From positions 9,255,194-9,319,193 of the forward strand of contig JAQFVV010012420.1 in assembly GCA_028023455.1 (NCBI GenBank): a DNA stretch of 64,000 nucleotides, read 5' to 3'. Made by a program: the position numbers and the translations under genes. Each line of letters starts with the position of its first letter. The stretch's first letter is position 1. The DNA is from Epiperipatus broadwayi (lineage: Eukaryota > Onychophora > Udeonychophora > Euonychophora > Peripatidae). The notes under the pieces are model-generated. The model was not told the origin of the DNA. It saw only the letters and a list, made by a program, of their open reading frames with translations, and made no database searches. Shown here piece after piece: positions 1 through 11,357 of this stretch.

Positions 1-304
1 TAATTATATATATATTATTATAATTGGAATACAGATATTGATTAATAATTTATATATTATTATTAATATATATATTTTTTATATAGCTGTTGTATATATT
101 TTTTATTATTTATTATAATTTATATGGGAAAAAACAGCATAATAAAATGCATTAATTTCAATTTTTGATAAAATAAAAATATATTAAATGGAATGTTCAA
201 AATAATAACATATTCAGATACTGTTTGTTTATACTATCAAACTAACTACGAATATTCTTTAATAATGAATAATGAAAATTCACAATTTACAATTATATAC
301 ACAA
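1..304. other. AT-rich sequence, nothing recognised
   Basis: The stretch is very AT-rich with TATA-type low-complexity runs. No coding similarity, RNA gene or repeat family was recognised before the LINE relic that starts near 305. Confidence 0.6.
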
Positions 305-3245
305 AGATCATCATACATATCATTGATTCACTTCAGGATGGTCTCTCCAAGTTTAATACAATTTCTATCATCTCTAGCCTCTAATCTACACATCACACGA
401 ACAATTCTTATTTCAACCATCCATCTTGCATAAGTCTCTTTTTAGGTCTTTTACAATCTCTTGGGATCCAATTTAAGATTATTACTTTCTTTAACAATAT
501 GTTCAGTCCAACTCCACTTCAGACTCTTAAATGGTGAAAATGTGATGTTTAGTGGTTCTTTCAATGATGTTAGTAATGTCTGTTTATTCTCTTGCCCATG
601 AATTTCTTTTTTGCTTCCTTCTTGTTATCTCCTAACATATATATCTCCATATTTAGTTGAGTGGTCTAAAGATTCTGTATTGCACTTCTGTTAAGTGTTC
701 AAGTCTCAGATCCATAAATAAGAACTGGTAAAACACCATTTATTAAAACCTTCCTTTTCAACTACAATTAAGGTCATCCATTATGTTTCCATCTATATTA
801 AAAATCTAACCAAGATATTTATAGTTGCTAACTTCTACTTCAACATTATTAAGTTTATTTTCTTCTTTTGACAAAATCCATTGAACATTAATTGTCAGAA
901 TTTATCTTTAGTCCTACTTTCTTACTTTCATCTGATAACTCTTCCAACATTTTCAAAATCTCTAAAGCATTATTTACAAAAACAATCATATCATTTGCAA
1001 AATATAGATGACTTAAATAATCTATATCTATTAAATCCCATAGCTTCTCATTTTAATCCACAAAATACTTGTTGTAAAACTGTGGTAAAAACGTTTGGAG
1101 ATATGAAGTCACTCTGTTATATATCCTTCTCAATGTTAATCTTCTTAGTATCACTATGAAATTTAATCATTGCTGTCATATTCTGATAAATATTCTTCAG
1201 GACATAATAATATTCTGAGTCAATATCTTGATGATCCAATGCTTTAATCACTATAGTAATGCTTATAGAATCAAATGCCTTTTCATAATCTACAAATACA
1301 AAGCATAATGGCAATTCACAATCCGTGGTCTTTTCTATAATTTTTCTCAATATTTGGATATATTAATCTGTGCCAAAACCACTTCTGAATTTATCTTGTA
1401 ATTTTGGTTCATTACAATCCAAAGTTCACTGTAAACAAATTGTAATTATATTGGCAAAAATATTGTATAGAAATGATAAAAAACTAATATGTCTCTAATT
1501 TCTAATATCTTCTTTATCACTTTTTATAAATATCAGTATTACTACTATCATTTAGATATTTGATATATAACTTTGCCAACAATTTTTTTTATTTCTTCAT
1601 CTACTTCTTTTAAAATATCAATTATTATTCCATCATTACCGGTAGCTTTCCCAATTGTATGTCTCACTTTTTCATTTTTAATGCTGGGCAATTCAGAAAA
1701 TGAAGTAATTACAGTTGAAACTTTGTTTCTTGTTCTTTATTACTATATAATTATTTATAGAACTCTTACACATATTTCCTGATGTTATCTCTCATTTTAA
1801 TAACTTCATCTTTTTTTTTTTATTGCAGAAATGAGTTTCCTATCAATTCCAAGATGTTGTTTTACACTTTAGAGACTTTTATTCTATTCCATAGCTTTCC
1901 TTGCTAATTCACAATTATATTTTCTTATATCATTATTAACTTCTTTTCATACAATTTTACAAAAATCTTGATATTCTTCTTAATGGATAATTTTTACATA
2001 TTTTCATATTCATTTTTTTCGTATATTGTCTTATTCTCAGTAGAAAATTTGTTGGTAAATTGCTGAAGTTCTAATAATGTATCTTCCTATTGATTTTATT
2101 CAAATCTGAACTATTTTCAAAATCCATTAACATTTTAAAATGATTTGCAAGTTCTAATTTAAATTCACTGAAATGTTTCTGAAGAATATCAAATGTAAAT
2201 TCTATTTTTCTTAATAATTTTAATCTTTCTACATTCCACTAGTTGATGATCACTTCCTGTGTTGAATTTATTAAGAACATTACAATTCTGAAATACAAAT
2301 TTCTATTAATCAAAATATAATCCAGTTCTGCTGTACCTTCATTTGGATGCTATCATCACCAGTTCTGTTTAATATTTTTCTCAAAGAAAGATTTCATAAT
2401 AGACAGTTTACAAGACTATGTCCTCTTTCATTTCTAACACCATAAACAAATTTACCTGCAATATTTTCATCTTTCAATTGTTTATCAATTCTCGCATTAA
2501 AGACTCCAGTGACAACTTTAAAATATTGTTTGGTCTAATCAAAAGCCTTTTGTAGATTCATATAAAAATCCTATTTCATCATAATGACAACTTGTTGGGG
2601 CATAAATTTGAATTATCTGCATTTGGTATCTTCCATAAATTTAAATGAATAATCTTGCCACTTTATCTAATACATAATCAATCTTCATTCCATTTGTGCT
2701 TCCAATATTTATGCCTTTGCAATAAAGTACAATATATCAATTATCACTTCACCATTTCTTCTAACTTTACAGAATTCAACAATATCCTATTTAATATTAG
2801 ACAGCTCTTTTTTTAATTCATACAATCTTCTGTAACTTAAAAGTAATCTGCACCTTATCATCGAACCACAGTCTAAGTACACAATCTGTTTTTGGCCCTC
2901 AACTACTGCCTGCACTTGCAATTTTACAGCCTTCTGGGGATAACGACCACAATTTACTTTTAACTATTATGATAGCCTGTCTTCAAGTAAACTCAATCAA
3001 ACAAATGAAAATGAAAACCATAGTGTTTCTTGATCTTAACCTTTAAAAAGATAAAAAACCAATAACTCAACATGCTGGCGTATGCATATTCATGAACAAC
3101 CCATTCATAATTGTAAACTATGTGAGTAATCATGTAGTAATAACAGCTGCAAAGAATGTTTGAAGTGGACATCAGGAATGTGGCCTGCTTGGTTCATTTA
3201 AAATCTGAAAGAGGAATCAAAAAATATCCTTTCATTTAACAGCAA
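305..3245 (-). mobile_element. RTE-type non-LTR retrotransposon relic (copy R2)
   Basis: An old minus-strand copy of the same LINE family as the copies at 16.1-18.9 kb and 52.1-54.8 kb. The 3' end (low coordinates) retains an ATC-rich tail followed by the C-terminal coding region. Around 1117-1350 the reverse transcriptase palm segment FVDYEKAFDSI can still be read in one frame. From about 2200 to 2850 the endonuclease part aligns with the younger copies by eye. The 5' untranslated part (about 2850-3245) is shared with the 52-54 kb copy. Many frameshifts and stops make it inactive. It is clearly more diverged than the other two copies. Confidence 0.85.
1117..1350 (-). pseudogene. Reverse transcriptase fragment of LINE copy R2
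   Basis: The longest open segment (77 codons) of the decayed LINE. It contains FVDYEKAFDSI, the aspartate-bearing motif A of the reverse transcriptase palm, followed by a segment matching the region after motif A in copy R1 (16602-17306). The catalytic motif B and YADD-type motif C are not in this open frame. It is a non-functional relic. Confidence 0.8.
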
Positions 3246-3938
3246 ACTCATTTTTGCAGCCATAGACAAGGATATTTAAAATTACATAAGATCAAAACAA
3301 TATTAAAAATGTTTAAAAGTATAAAATTAAAAGGTTTTATAATTTTAATAAGTTAATTAATTTACCTAAAAATACATTGCATGTTAATTTTAAACTAAGT
3401 CACTGAAATATTCAAATTAAAATTTACAAATACACTGGATTGAGGCTTAATATCAGAAACACAAAGTTTTAATTGCATACCAATCTTGTTCTAAATATAT
3501 ATAAACTGATGTAGAATAAATACATTATAACTATTATCTTTAGATTTTTTTAATATCTACTTTATTGTCCTCTCAATTTCTGTATTCTAAGCATCATTTT
3601 TTTCTTTACATTTCATTTTTCTAAAACTGATCATTACTATTTTATAGTTTAGAAAAATTTAAATTATGTATATAAATTAAAATAATTTACCATTTTATTT
3701 TTGTATTAAGTATAATTGTTTATTAATAAACTTTACTCCAAATTCATGAACCAGATTGTATTAAGTCAAAAGAAAATATGATAAAAAAAATTTCCATTAA
3801 AAAGATTTCTTTGATCTTCCAACCACCTGTATACAAAGCAGTTACTTGTTATGGGTTCTTAAAATCTATGGCCCAAAATGAAATATGAAGCCACTTTCTT
3901 AACTCATGGGTTGATTTTGGGAGGAAGCAGGGAGGAAT
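3246..3938. other. AT-rich intronic sequence, nothing recognised
   Basis: No coding similarity or repeat family was seen between the LINE relic and the large palindrome. Confidence 0.5.
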
Positions 3939-6723
3939 TGGTGCTAAGAGAAATAAAAATATATAGCAAAATTGCTGACATTATGTCTCCTGCATAGTCT
4001 AAACTGTGATCATATTGTGTCAGGTATCAAGTTATTTACTCATCATCACTACTGTAGAGTGTTTGCAAGCATTAACCAAGCAATGGATACCCGTGCACCT
4101 GAAATCAAGAACTAATCTATACAATTACGTAATCCCTGAATATATTTATAATTTTAATCATTTTGTAGAAATATTTATTATGTGATGAAATATAGACCAG
4201 CATTAATAAATCTTTTAATAAAGTTAAATATGATTTATCGATAAATGAATTTTCAGTAACTTACATAAAATGAATAAAAAAGATATACTGTATAACAAAA
4301 ACATAAATAACTGAAATATTGAAGTGGTCAAAACTGTCCATATTTCTTTATTAAATGATTTTTCTGCTTTCTGCAAATTCCTCTATTAATTCATTATAAT
4401 CTAATCAAAATTTCATTCTCAATGTTGAGATAGTTAATTCATTCAATGTAAGGTCACACATAACACTTTTCAATTCACATTTAATTAATTTAATTTTAAA
4501 AAAGAATTCTCTCTATTGGCATTAGTAATCATCAAACAAAAATAAGCACACAAGTAAATATCAATATTTGAAAAAATTTGCATCAAGCTATTTTCTTTTA
4601 AATAATGTTAAATGAAACATAAACTTAATATATAAAAATGATCCTACATTCTTCAGCAACATTTTTCCAACTCATGCCCATGTAAACTATATTTCAATCC
4701 AGCCCTGATTAACTCTTTAAATAGTTTTATATTGGAATATACTAACTATGGTGAAACAAGAAATATTTTTTGAATATATTATACTTTATAAAAAATCCTT
4801 AATTTTTATTATGATTGTATATACAATGGGATCTACTATGAACATAATTGGTTCCATAAACTCATTTGTTGTACAATCCATTCATTATAGCACACATTGA
4901 AATTCATATATTTAGAATAATCCATCTAAGCCTTCAGCTTACAGCAAAGTTACCATCCAATACACTCATTTAAATAAGAAAAATATAATATAAAATCAAA
5001 ATATAAATGTAAAAATGCATACAACATTAATTGCTATAAATATTTACATTTTAATCATTATATTGTAAATATAAATTTGAATGTACAATTTAATTAAAAC
5101 TAAAATCTAACATTGAAAGCATTAACAAACTTATTCTAATAAAATTCCTAAAACTCACAGGTCATTGATTAAGCCATTTCATTTCAAAATTTTCACTTCT
5201 CATTTGGAAACTACTTCTTTCTTGATGACATATTAGTTACTTTTCTAACTCTATTTTTCTAACTCAAGACTAACATTATATATTCTTAGCAGAATAATTA
5301 TAATAAACTACAGTATTTTCACTGTTAAAGTCATTTAGTTCATTTTTCTATTCATTTGTGACTTAAACAGTGAAAATACTGTAGTTTTTTTATAATTATT
5401 CTGCTAAGAATATATAATGTTAGTCTTGAGTTAGAAAATTAGAGTTAGAAAAGTAACTAATACGTCATCAAGAAAGAAGTAGTTTCCAAATGAGAAGTGA
5501 AAATTTTGAAATGAAATGGCTTAATCAATGACCTGTGAGTTTTAGGAATTTTATTAGAATAAGTTTATTAATGCTTTTAATGTTAGATTTTAGTTTTAAT
5601 TAAATTGTACATTTATATTTACAATACAATGATTAAAATGTAAATATTTATAGCAATTAATGTTGTATGCATTTTTACATTTATATTTTGATTTTATATT
5701 ATATTTTTCTTATTTAAATGAGTGTATTGGATAGTAACTTTGCTGTAAGCTGAAGGCTTAGATGGATTATTCTAAATATATGAATTTCAATGTGTGCTAT
5801 AATGAATGGATTGTACAACAAATGAGTTTATGGAACCAATTATGTTCATAGTAGATCCCATTGTATATACAATCATAATAAAAATTAAGGATTTTTTATA
5901 AAGTATAATATATTCAAAAAATATTTCTTGTTTCACCATAGTTAGTACATTCCAATATAAAACTATTTAAAGTGTTAATCAGGGCTGGATTGAAATATAG
6001 TTTACATGGGCATGAGTTGGAGAAATGTTGCTGAAGAATGTAGGATCATTTTTATATATTAAGTTTATGTTTCATTTAACATTATTTAAAAGAAAATAGC
6101 TTGGTGCAAATTTTTTCAAATATTGATATTTACTTGTGTGTTTATTTTTGTTTGATGATTACTAATGCCAATAGAGAGAATTTTTTTTTAAAATTAAATT
6201 AATTAAATGTGTATTGAAAAGTGTTATGTGTGACCTTACATTGAATGAATTAACCTACGTCAACATTGAGAATTAAATTTTGATTAGATTATAATGAATT
6301 AATAGAGGAATTTGCAGAAAGCAGAAAAATCATTTAATAAAGAAATATTAACAGTTTTTACCACTTCAATATTTCAGCTATTTATGTTTTTGTTATACAG
6401 TATATCTTTTTTATTCATTTTATGTAAGTTGCTGAAAATTCATTTATCGATAAATCATATTTAACTTTATTAAAAGATTTATTAATGCTGATCTATATTT
6501 CATCAAATAATAAATATTTCTACAAAATGATTACGTAATTATATAGATTAGTTCTTGATTTCAGGTGCACGGGTACCTATTGCTTGGTTAGTGCTTGCAA
6601 ACATTCTAGAGTAGAGGTGGTGAGTAAATAATTTGATACTTGACACAATATGATCACAGTTTAGACTATGCAGGAGACATAATGTCAGCAATTTTGCTAT
6701 ATATGTTTATTTCTCTTAGCGCC
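3939..6723. repeat. Giant inverted repeat, arms of about 1.4 kb
   Basis: The left arm (about 3939-5333) is repeated in reverse complement at about 5359-6723, separated by a spacer of only 25 bases (5334-5358). The match is nearly perfect near the centre (for example CACTGTTAAAGTCA against TGACTTAAACAGTG) and more diverged at the outer ends, with a few small indels including one near 4130-4160. The arms contain no ORF and no recognisable transposon protein. No convincing target-site duplication flanks it. It could be a foldback-type element or an inverted duplication. If transcribed within the HIKESHI intron it would fold into a very long hairpin. Confidence 0.93.
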
Positions 6724-7985
6724 ATCTTTTGCACATGAGTATATCAGTCAATAGCATTAGCTATAGCAAGTGTAAAAAGGGATTCATTTTATGATTTGTT
6801 CATTCTGAAAGCATGCATTGTAGAAAATTACACTGTATATATAAAAATTAAATAATTTTTATAGCATAGTTATATCATTGAATTTAAACTAGACTAATAA
6901 AAAGTCAATAATAATTTTGAGTATTTCCCTAAAAGATAGTAAATTATCATTAAGTCATAGCGAAATATGACAAATAAAGAATAATGATGAAGACATCTGA
7001 AAGAGTTTGGTTACTTGAACCAACTAATAAAGCTAGTTTTAAATGCAACTTATTGATCACTTGTTTCTTTGTGATGTCTTTACTCATTTATTTAAGAAAA
7101 TAATATTCAGGAAAAGATGTTTCAAATATATTTATTTAATATGTGGAAAAGTAAAAAAATTAAAATAATGTCATGCATGATTGAAATTTAAGATAACAGT
7201 TAATACTGACCTTTAACTGAGTTTAAAGTCTATATCTGGGCTAATAATATAACAATATCTAGTCTAAAAAAAAAGTTATTAATAATTTTGACAAATTTAT
7301 CTAAGGGATGGTTAATTATCATTAAGGTTATGCAAAAGTTGTATAATTGTAAATTAAATCAAACAAAATGTTCAATTTATCTGCTATTTAGTAATAATTC
7401 ACCCATTCAATAATCAATTAAGATCTCTCAAATTTAAATGTTGCATAGTAGGCAAATCATCTTAGCAATCTACTGGTTTATCATAGCTAGTCATTTAATC
7501 AACTACACAACTAAAATAACCTGCACATTACTTCGGTGATTTCTAGCTTCTTTTACAATTCCACAAAAAAACTTTTTTAAAACTTAAAATTGCCTAGATA
7601 ATTTAATATGAATGCATCCATTTACTATATATAAACTTTTATTTAACTTTAGCTCACCTTTAGTGAAATTTACTTTTAATTTCATGACTATCACATGTTA
7701 ATGCATTTTTTAGAATTCAAAATTATTTTCAAATTGCATTCAAATGATCATAAAATTAATATAACCTAGGCTACTAAATCATTTTATTTATTTTTTAAAT
7801 AAACTTTTAGATATAGCAAACTTTTTTTTCTAACAAATTTTATATATATATATTGCATAAATTTTATTTAAACCATACTTGCTTTTCTTTTAACATTGAA
7901 TTTCATTCAATATCTACAATCACATCTCTTTTACATTTAATTTTAGCTATGTTTACATTTTACTATGTAAAATCAACACTTTAAT
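6724..7985. other. AT-rich sequence with a diverged direct repeat
   Basis: No gene is seen. A diverged direct repeat of about 80 bases occurs at 6888-6967 and again at 7259-7339, a spacing of about 370 bases. Both copies share the core AATAATTTTGA and ATTATCATTAAG. No other structure was recognised. Confidence 0.4.
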
Positions 7986-8048
7986 TATTTAACAATCTCC
8001 TTCAAAGACAATAAGTGAAAGAAAGTCTTTGAAGTAGATTGTTGAACA
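7986..8048. repeat. Short hairpin
   Basis: A 24-base arm (7986-8009) pairs with 8025-8048 with three mismatches, leaving a 15-base loop. The inner 17 bases (7993-8009 and 8025-8041) differ at one position only. It may be the residue of a small foldback element. No function is claimed. Confidence 0.75.
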
Positions 8049-9770
8049 ATCAAAATGTCTACTTTATATAATAAAATTTAAACGCTGTTAAAATTAAGTG
8101 TAAAAAAATATTTAGTTTGCTTGATATTGCATAAATTTTATTTAAAATGCTATTTTGGTTATTTAAGAATTTTTTTTTTTGTAGTGTATTATTTATTAAT
8201 GAAAAAAAAATTGAGAGAGCACAAAATTAAATAATAGATATTGAGATTATAACACTATTTCAAATATGAGTTTGATTCCAGTATTATGAAAACATATAGT
8301 GCAGCACTTCCAAAGGATTATTTTGATTACAGTTTAAAAAAAAAAATAAGTGAAAGAACATCATCATCATTGAAAAATTAAAAGCAATCAGCATTCTATC
8401 TGTGAATATTTAGATGCTATTCCAGAGCTAGGACATTAATCTCAAATTAAAGAAGCACTTTTGTTTTTAAATAAAATAATTATTTAAGCACTAATGAGAA
8501 TTTCAATTTCCAAACACATAATTCTTAGTCACCAGAGGATATGTGAAATTAATATATTTTTGATAACTTATGTAATAAAATAATTTTAGAAACAAATAAG
8601 CAAAAAAAAAAGCCCCTAATTGGATAAAACTATCTTTTGAGTAGTTACAACATTTAACATGTTATATAAAAGTCAAGGATAAGAGCATCATTTACAAAAA
8701 TTTTAGAATAATTATAAATCTGGCACTTAATATCAACATATTATATAAATAATTTCACACACACACACCCTATAATTATTATCACAATCACATTAAATAA
8801 TAATAATAATAACAATATGTCAAATATATGCAATATTTTTTCTAAAATAATACACATTCTAATACATTAGTCAGTAATTGAAGATATAACTATTCTTAGC
8901 TAAAAGATAAAACAAGGATGAAAATCCACTCAAACCTTCACTACCCCGAAATTGGCAAGCCTGATCAATACTGCCTTCTCTTTCACTCCTCTTCTATGAT
9001 AGACTATTGAAGAGGGAATGAATATTTAATAAAAAGGCTGTTTTATTTTTTTACTTTATTAATATTTCAAAAAAGTACAATAAGTTTTTCCAATATTCCA
9101 ATTAATATCTAAAAAACATAAATACTTGACATTTTAAATATAAATAAAAGTGAAAAATGAACTGTGGCTATATGAAAAAAAATAATAGATATAATTACTA
9201 GTAAACAAGTAAACTACAAATGATGGGAAAAAAACTTAAAATAAAATGTGAAAAAAAAATTAAATAATACCTAGATGGCATAAGATACAGTAATAATTGC
9301 AAAGAAGAGTTATTAAACTTTTAACTGTTAAAGATATTTTAATAAAATTGAATAGTAAATTCCAAAGAATATCTAGAAAAGCAACATGAACCCAAAGACA
9401 TTTAAAATGGAAATAAGCTTCAAGATATTTATGAAAGCAAAAAAAAATTTTCCAGTTATGTATAGTTTTGCTGCAACATATCAATAGAAAATTAGAATTA
9501 AACAAATAAATAAAAGATGGAAAGAAGATATAGAAAAGTTATAACACAAAAACATCAAACAAGACATTTTGATTAAGATTTCCTATCAAAAACAGGCAAA
9601 CATTTCAGATTAGCCTTGACATTATTATCAAAAAATAAGGCTACTGAAATAGATCATATTCTAATACAATCCTAACAAATTATATCAATCAATTGAAAAT
9701 CTGAAATCATTTTATATTCCCATACAAAAGATATATCTTGACATAGTTTGCAAACTATAGTATCATACTG
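8049..9770. other. AT-rich sequence with a short CA microsatellite
   Basis: No gene or known repeat family was seen. There is a short CA run at about 8757-8768 and a slightly less AT-rich patch around 8930-9010 without coding similarity. Confidence 0.45.
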
Positions 9771-10068
9771 AATAATATTTCTGTAGTGTAATTTTCACTA
9801 CAAGGACTAGTTTCTATCCACTTATCAATTAAACTGTAGCAAATTGATTGAACAAAGATAAAAGATATATGCAAGAGATTGTGGCCTGGGTCAACTGATG
9901 AGTGCTAGTTCAACACAAAATGTACACCTTGGGATCATCCAATATTTTCACATCTTTGGTCATATGTTTTTAATGATTACAACCCTCTAAAAGGTTTAAA
10001 AGTGGATAGAAACCAGTTCATACCTTACATGAGTGCTGTAGTAAAAATTACATTACAGAAATATTATT
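9771..10068 (+). mobile_element. Inverted-repeat element carrying a hammerhead relic
   Basis: The left arm (9771-9822) is repeated in reverse complement at 10001-10068. The two share their outer 20 bases, the block around CTGTAGTGTAATTTTCACTAC and the inner block TTTCTATCCACT, with about 16 extra bases in the right arm. A hammerhead-like core (9891-9932) lies in the middle. The same right arm and the same sequence just left of the ribozyme recur at 44.1-44.35 kb, so this is a dispersed family. It has no ORF, so it is non-autonomous. Whether it is a DNA-type miniature element or a retrozyme-like unit is unresolved. Confidence 0.7.
9891..9932 (+). ncRNA. Degenerate type I hammerhead ribozyme
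   Basis: The conserved CTGATGA (9895-9901) is followed by a stem II now carrying mismatches (9902-9907 with 9911-9916). AAAA stands at 9917-9920 where GAAA is required. The six-base palindrome TGTACA (9921-9926), then CC in place of UC, and TTGG (9929-9932) follow in the same order as in the intact copy at 44.2 kb. Loss of the catalytic G12 and of U16.1 predicts that it is inactive. It is recognisable mainly by comparison with the 44.2 kb copy. Confidence 0.7.
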
Positions 10069-10140
10069 CATTATTGGATAATCTTCAGTCCAATGAATAA
10101 CTAATAAAAATTATTAATATAATACAATATCCTTTATAAA

Positions 10141-10488
10141 AACAGGCAAAACTCTCCATACAGTATTGCCACTTAGTGCAAGCCAGAGTAATTAATGGAT
10201 ATCAGAAAGCTTGTGCATAAAATCCCCATCTAGTGCCTAATCCAATATCCTCAGACTAGTTTCTGGCGTGTAGCCTTCTTCAGTGGGGAGTCTTGGATCT
10301 GCTGGATCCTAAAATCTAGGTGCAGTCCTCTCAGATCCAAGGTTCCTCATTGACAAAGGCCAAAAACTAGTCTGGGAATATTGGACGAGTAGGCACTAGA
10401 TGGAGATTTTATGCACAAGCCTTCTGGCATCCATTGACTATTCTGGCTTGCATTGAGTGGCAATACTGTATGAAGAGTTTTGCCTGTT
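10141..10488. repeat. Foldback repeat (family F), arms of about 125 bp
   Basis: The left arm 10141-10263 matches the reverse complement of 10363-10488. Shared blocks include ACAGGCAAAACTCT, ACAGTATTGCCACT, CTTGTGCATAAAATC and CCATCTAGTGCCTA. Sequence in the arms resembles parts of repeats near 20.6 kb, 61.2-61.7 kb and 63.1-63.3 kb, so this is a dispersed family. It has no ORF. It is probably a non-autonomous foldback element. Confidence 0.85.
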
Positions 10489-10676
10489 ATAATAGCAGTT
10501 ATAAGCAAGCACAAGAAATGGTGATCATGTGATGTTTATTGGCTTAATATCCTTTATACCATAAACTAGTATTATCGTGAAAATCATACAGCATAAATTA
10601 TAAATTATTTCAAGTTAACTGAAATTAAACAACTAAATAAAAATTAATAAATATTTTATTGAACTGGTTTTCATCC
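10489..10676. repeat. Dispersed repeat (family G), copy 1
   Basis: Its reverse complement is found at 19039-19212. A shorter match to its left part, around ATGGTGATCATGTGAT, occurs in inverse orientation at 36191-36240. The block from GAACTGGTTTTCATC back to AACAACTAAATAAAAATT is nearly identical between copies 1 and 2. No promoter boxes or ORF were recognised, so the family type is unknown. Confidence 0.7.
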
Positions 10677-11357
10677 AATATATAGTTAGGAGTATGGGGA
10701 TAAATGTGTTAATTTGGTTCAAGGATCTGCAAAGTTAGGTGGTAAATGGACATTAAAAAAGAATTGGAAAATTTAGCAAATGAGATATGGATAATATAAT
10801 ATGTAAAATATTAAATAATTTGAGGTATATAATTAATGTATGTAATTAATTTAATGTAAATGTTATAGAGATTTTATTTATTGATAAAAAGATGCGTATA
10901 GATATATAGATCGATAGTTTGGGTAATTATGTAAATTGTTTGTGTAATATGAAATTACTGATAACCATATAAGTAGAAAAATTTTAATTTTTTATTTTTT
11001 TGATTTTGTTTTTGTTCTTATATAGTGTATAATATATATAATGGATTAAAAGTAAATAAGAAATGAGATAAAGTTATTTAAAATTAAGTATAAAGTTATA
11101 TATAATTTAATGTATATAATATATTGTAACCATATGGGTTTCATGGCATATGATAACATAGTAGTGTGTGCATAAATATATATAAAGATGAAAGGAAAAG
11201 TAGAAATTAATATTTTTATTGAATTGTGATTTGAAATTAAAATAAGTATATTTTATGTTAAAATCAATCTACTGATAATTGTAAAAATTCCCATATCTAT
11301 TTTAGAAATCTTTTTTTTTTCATTAAAACTTGTATAACATTTTGGTAAAATATCTAT
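10677..11357. other. AT-rich sequence, nothing recognised
   Basis: Low-complexity AT-rich DNA lies between the dispersed repeat and the Tigger element. No genes were seen. Confidence 0.5.
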
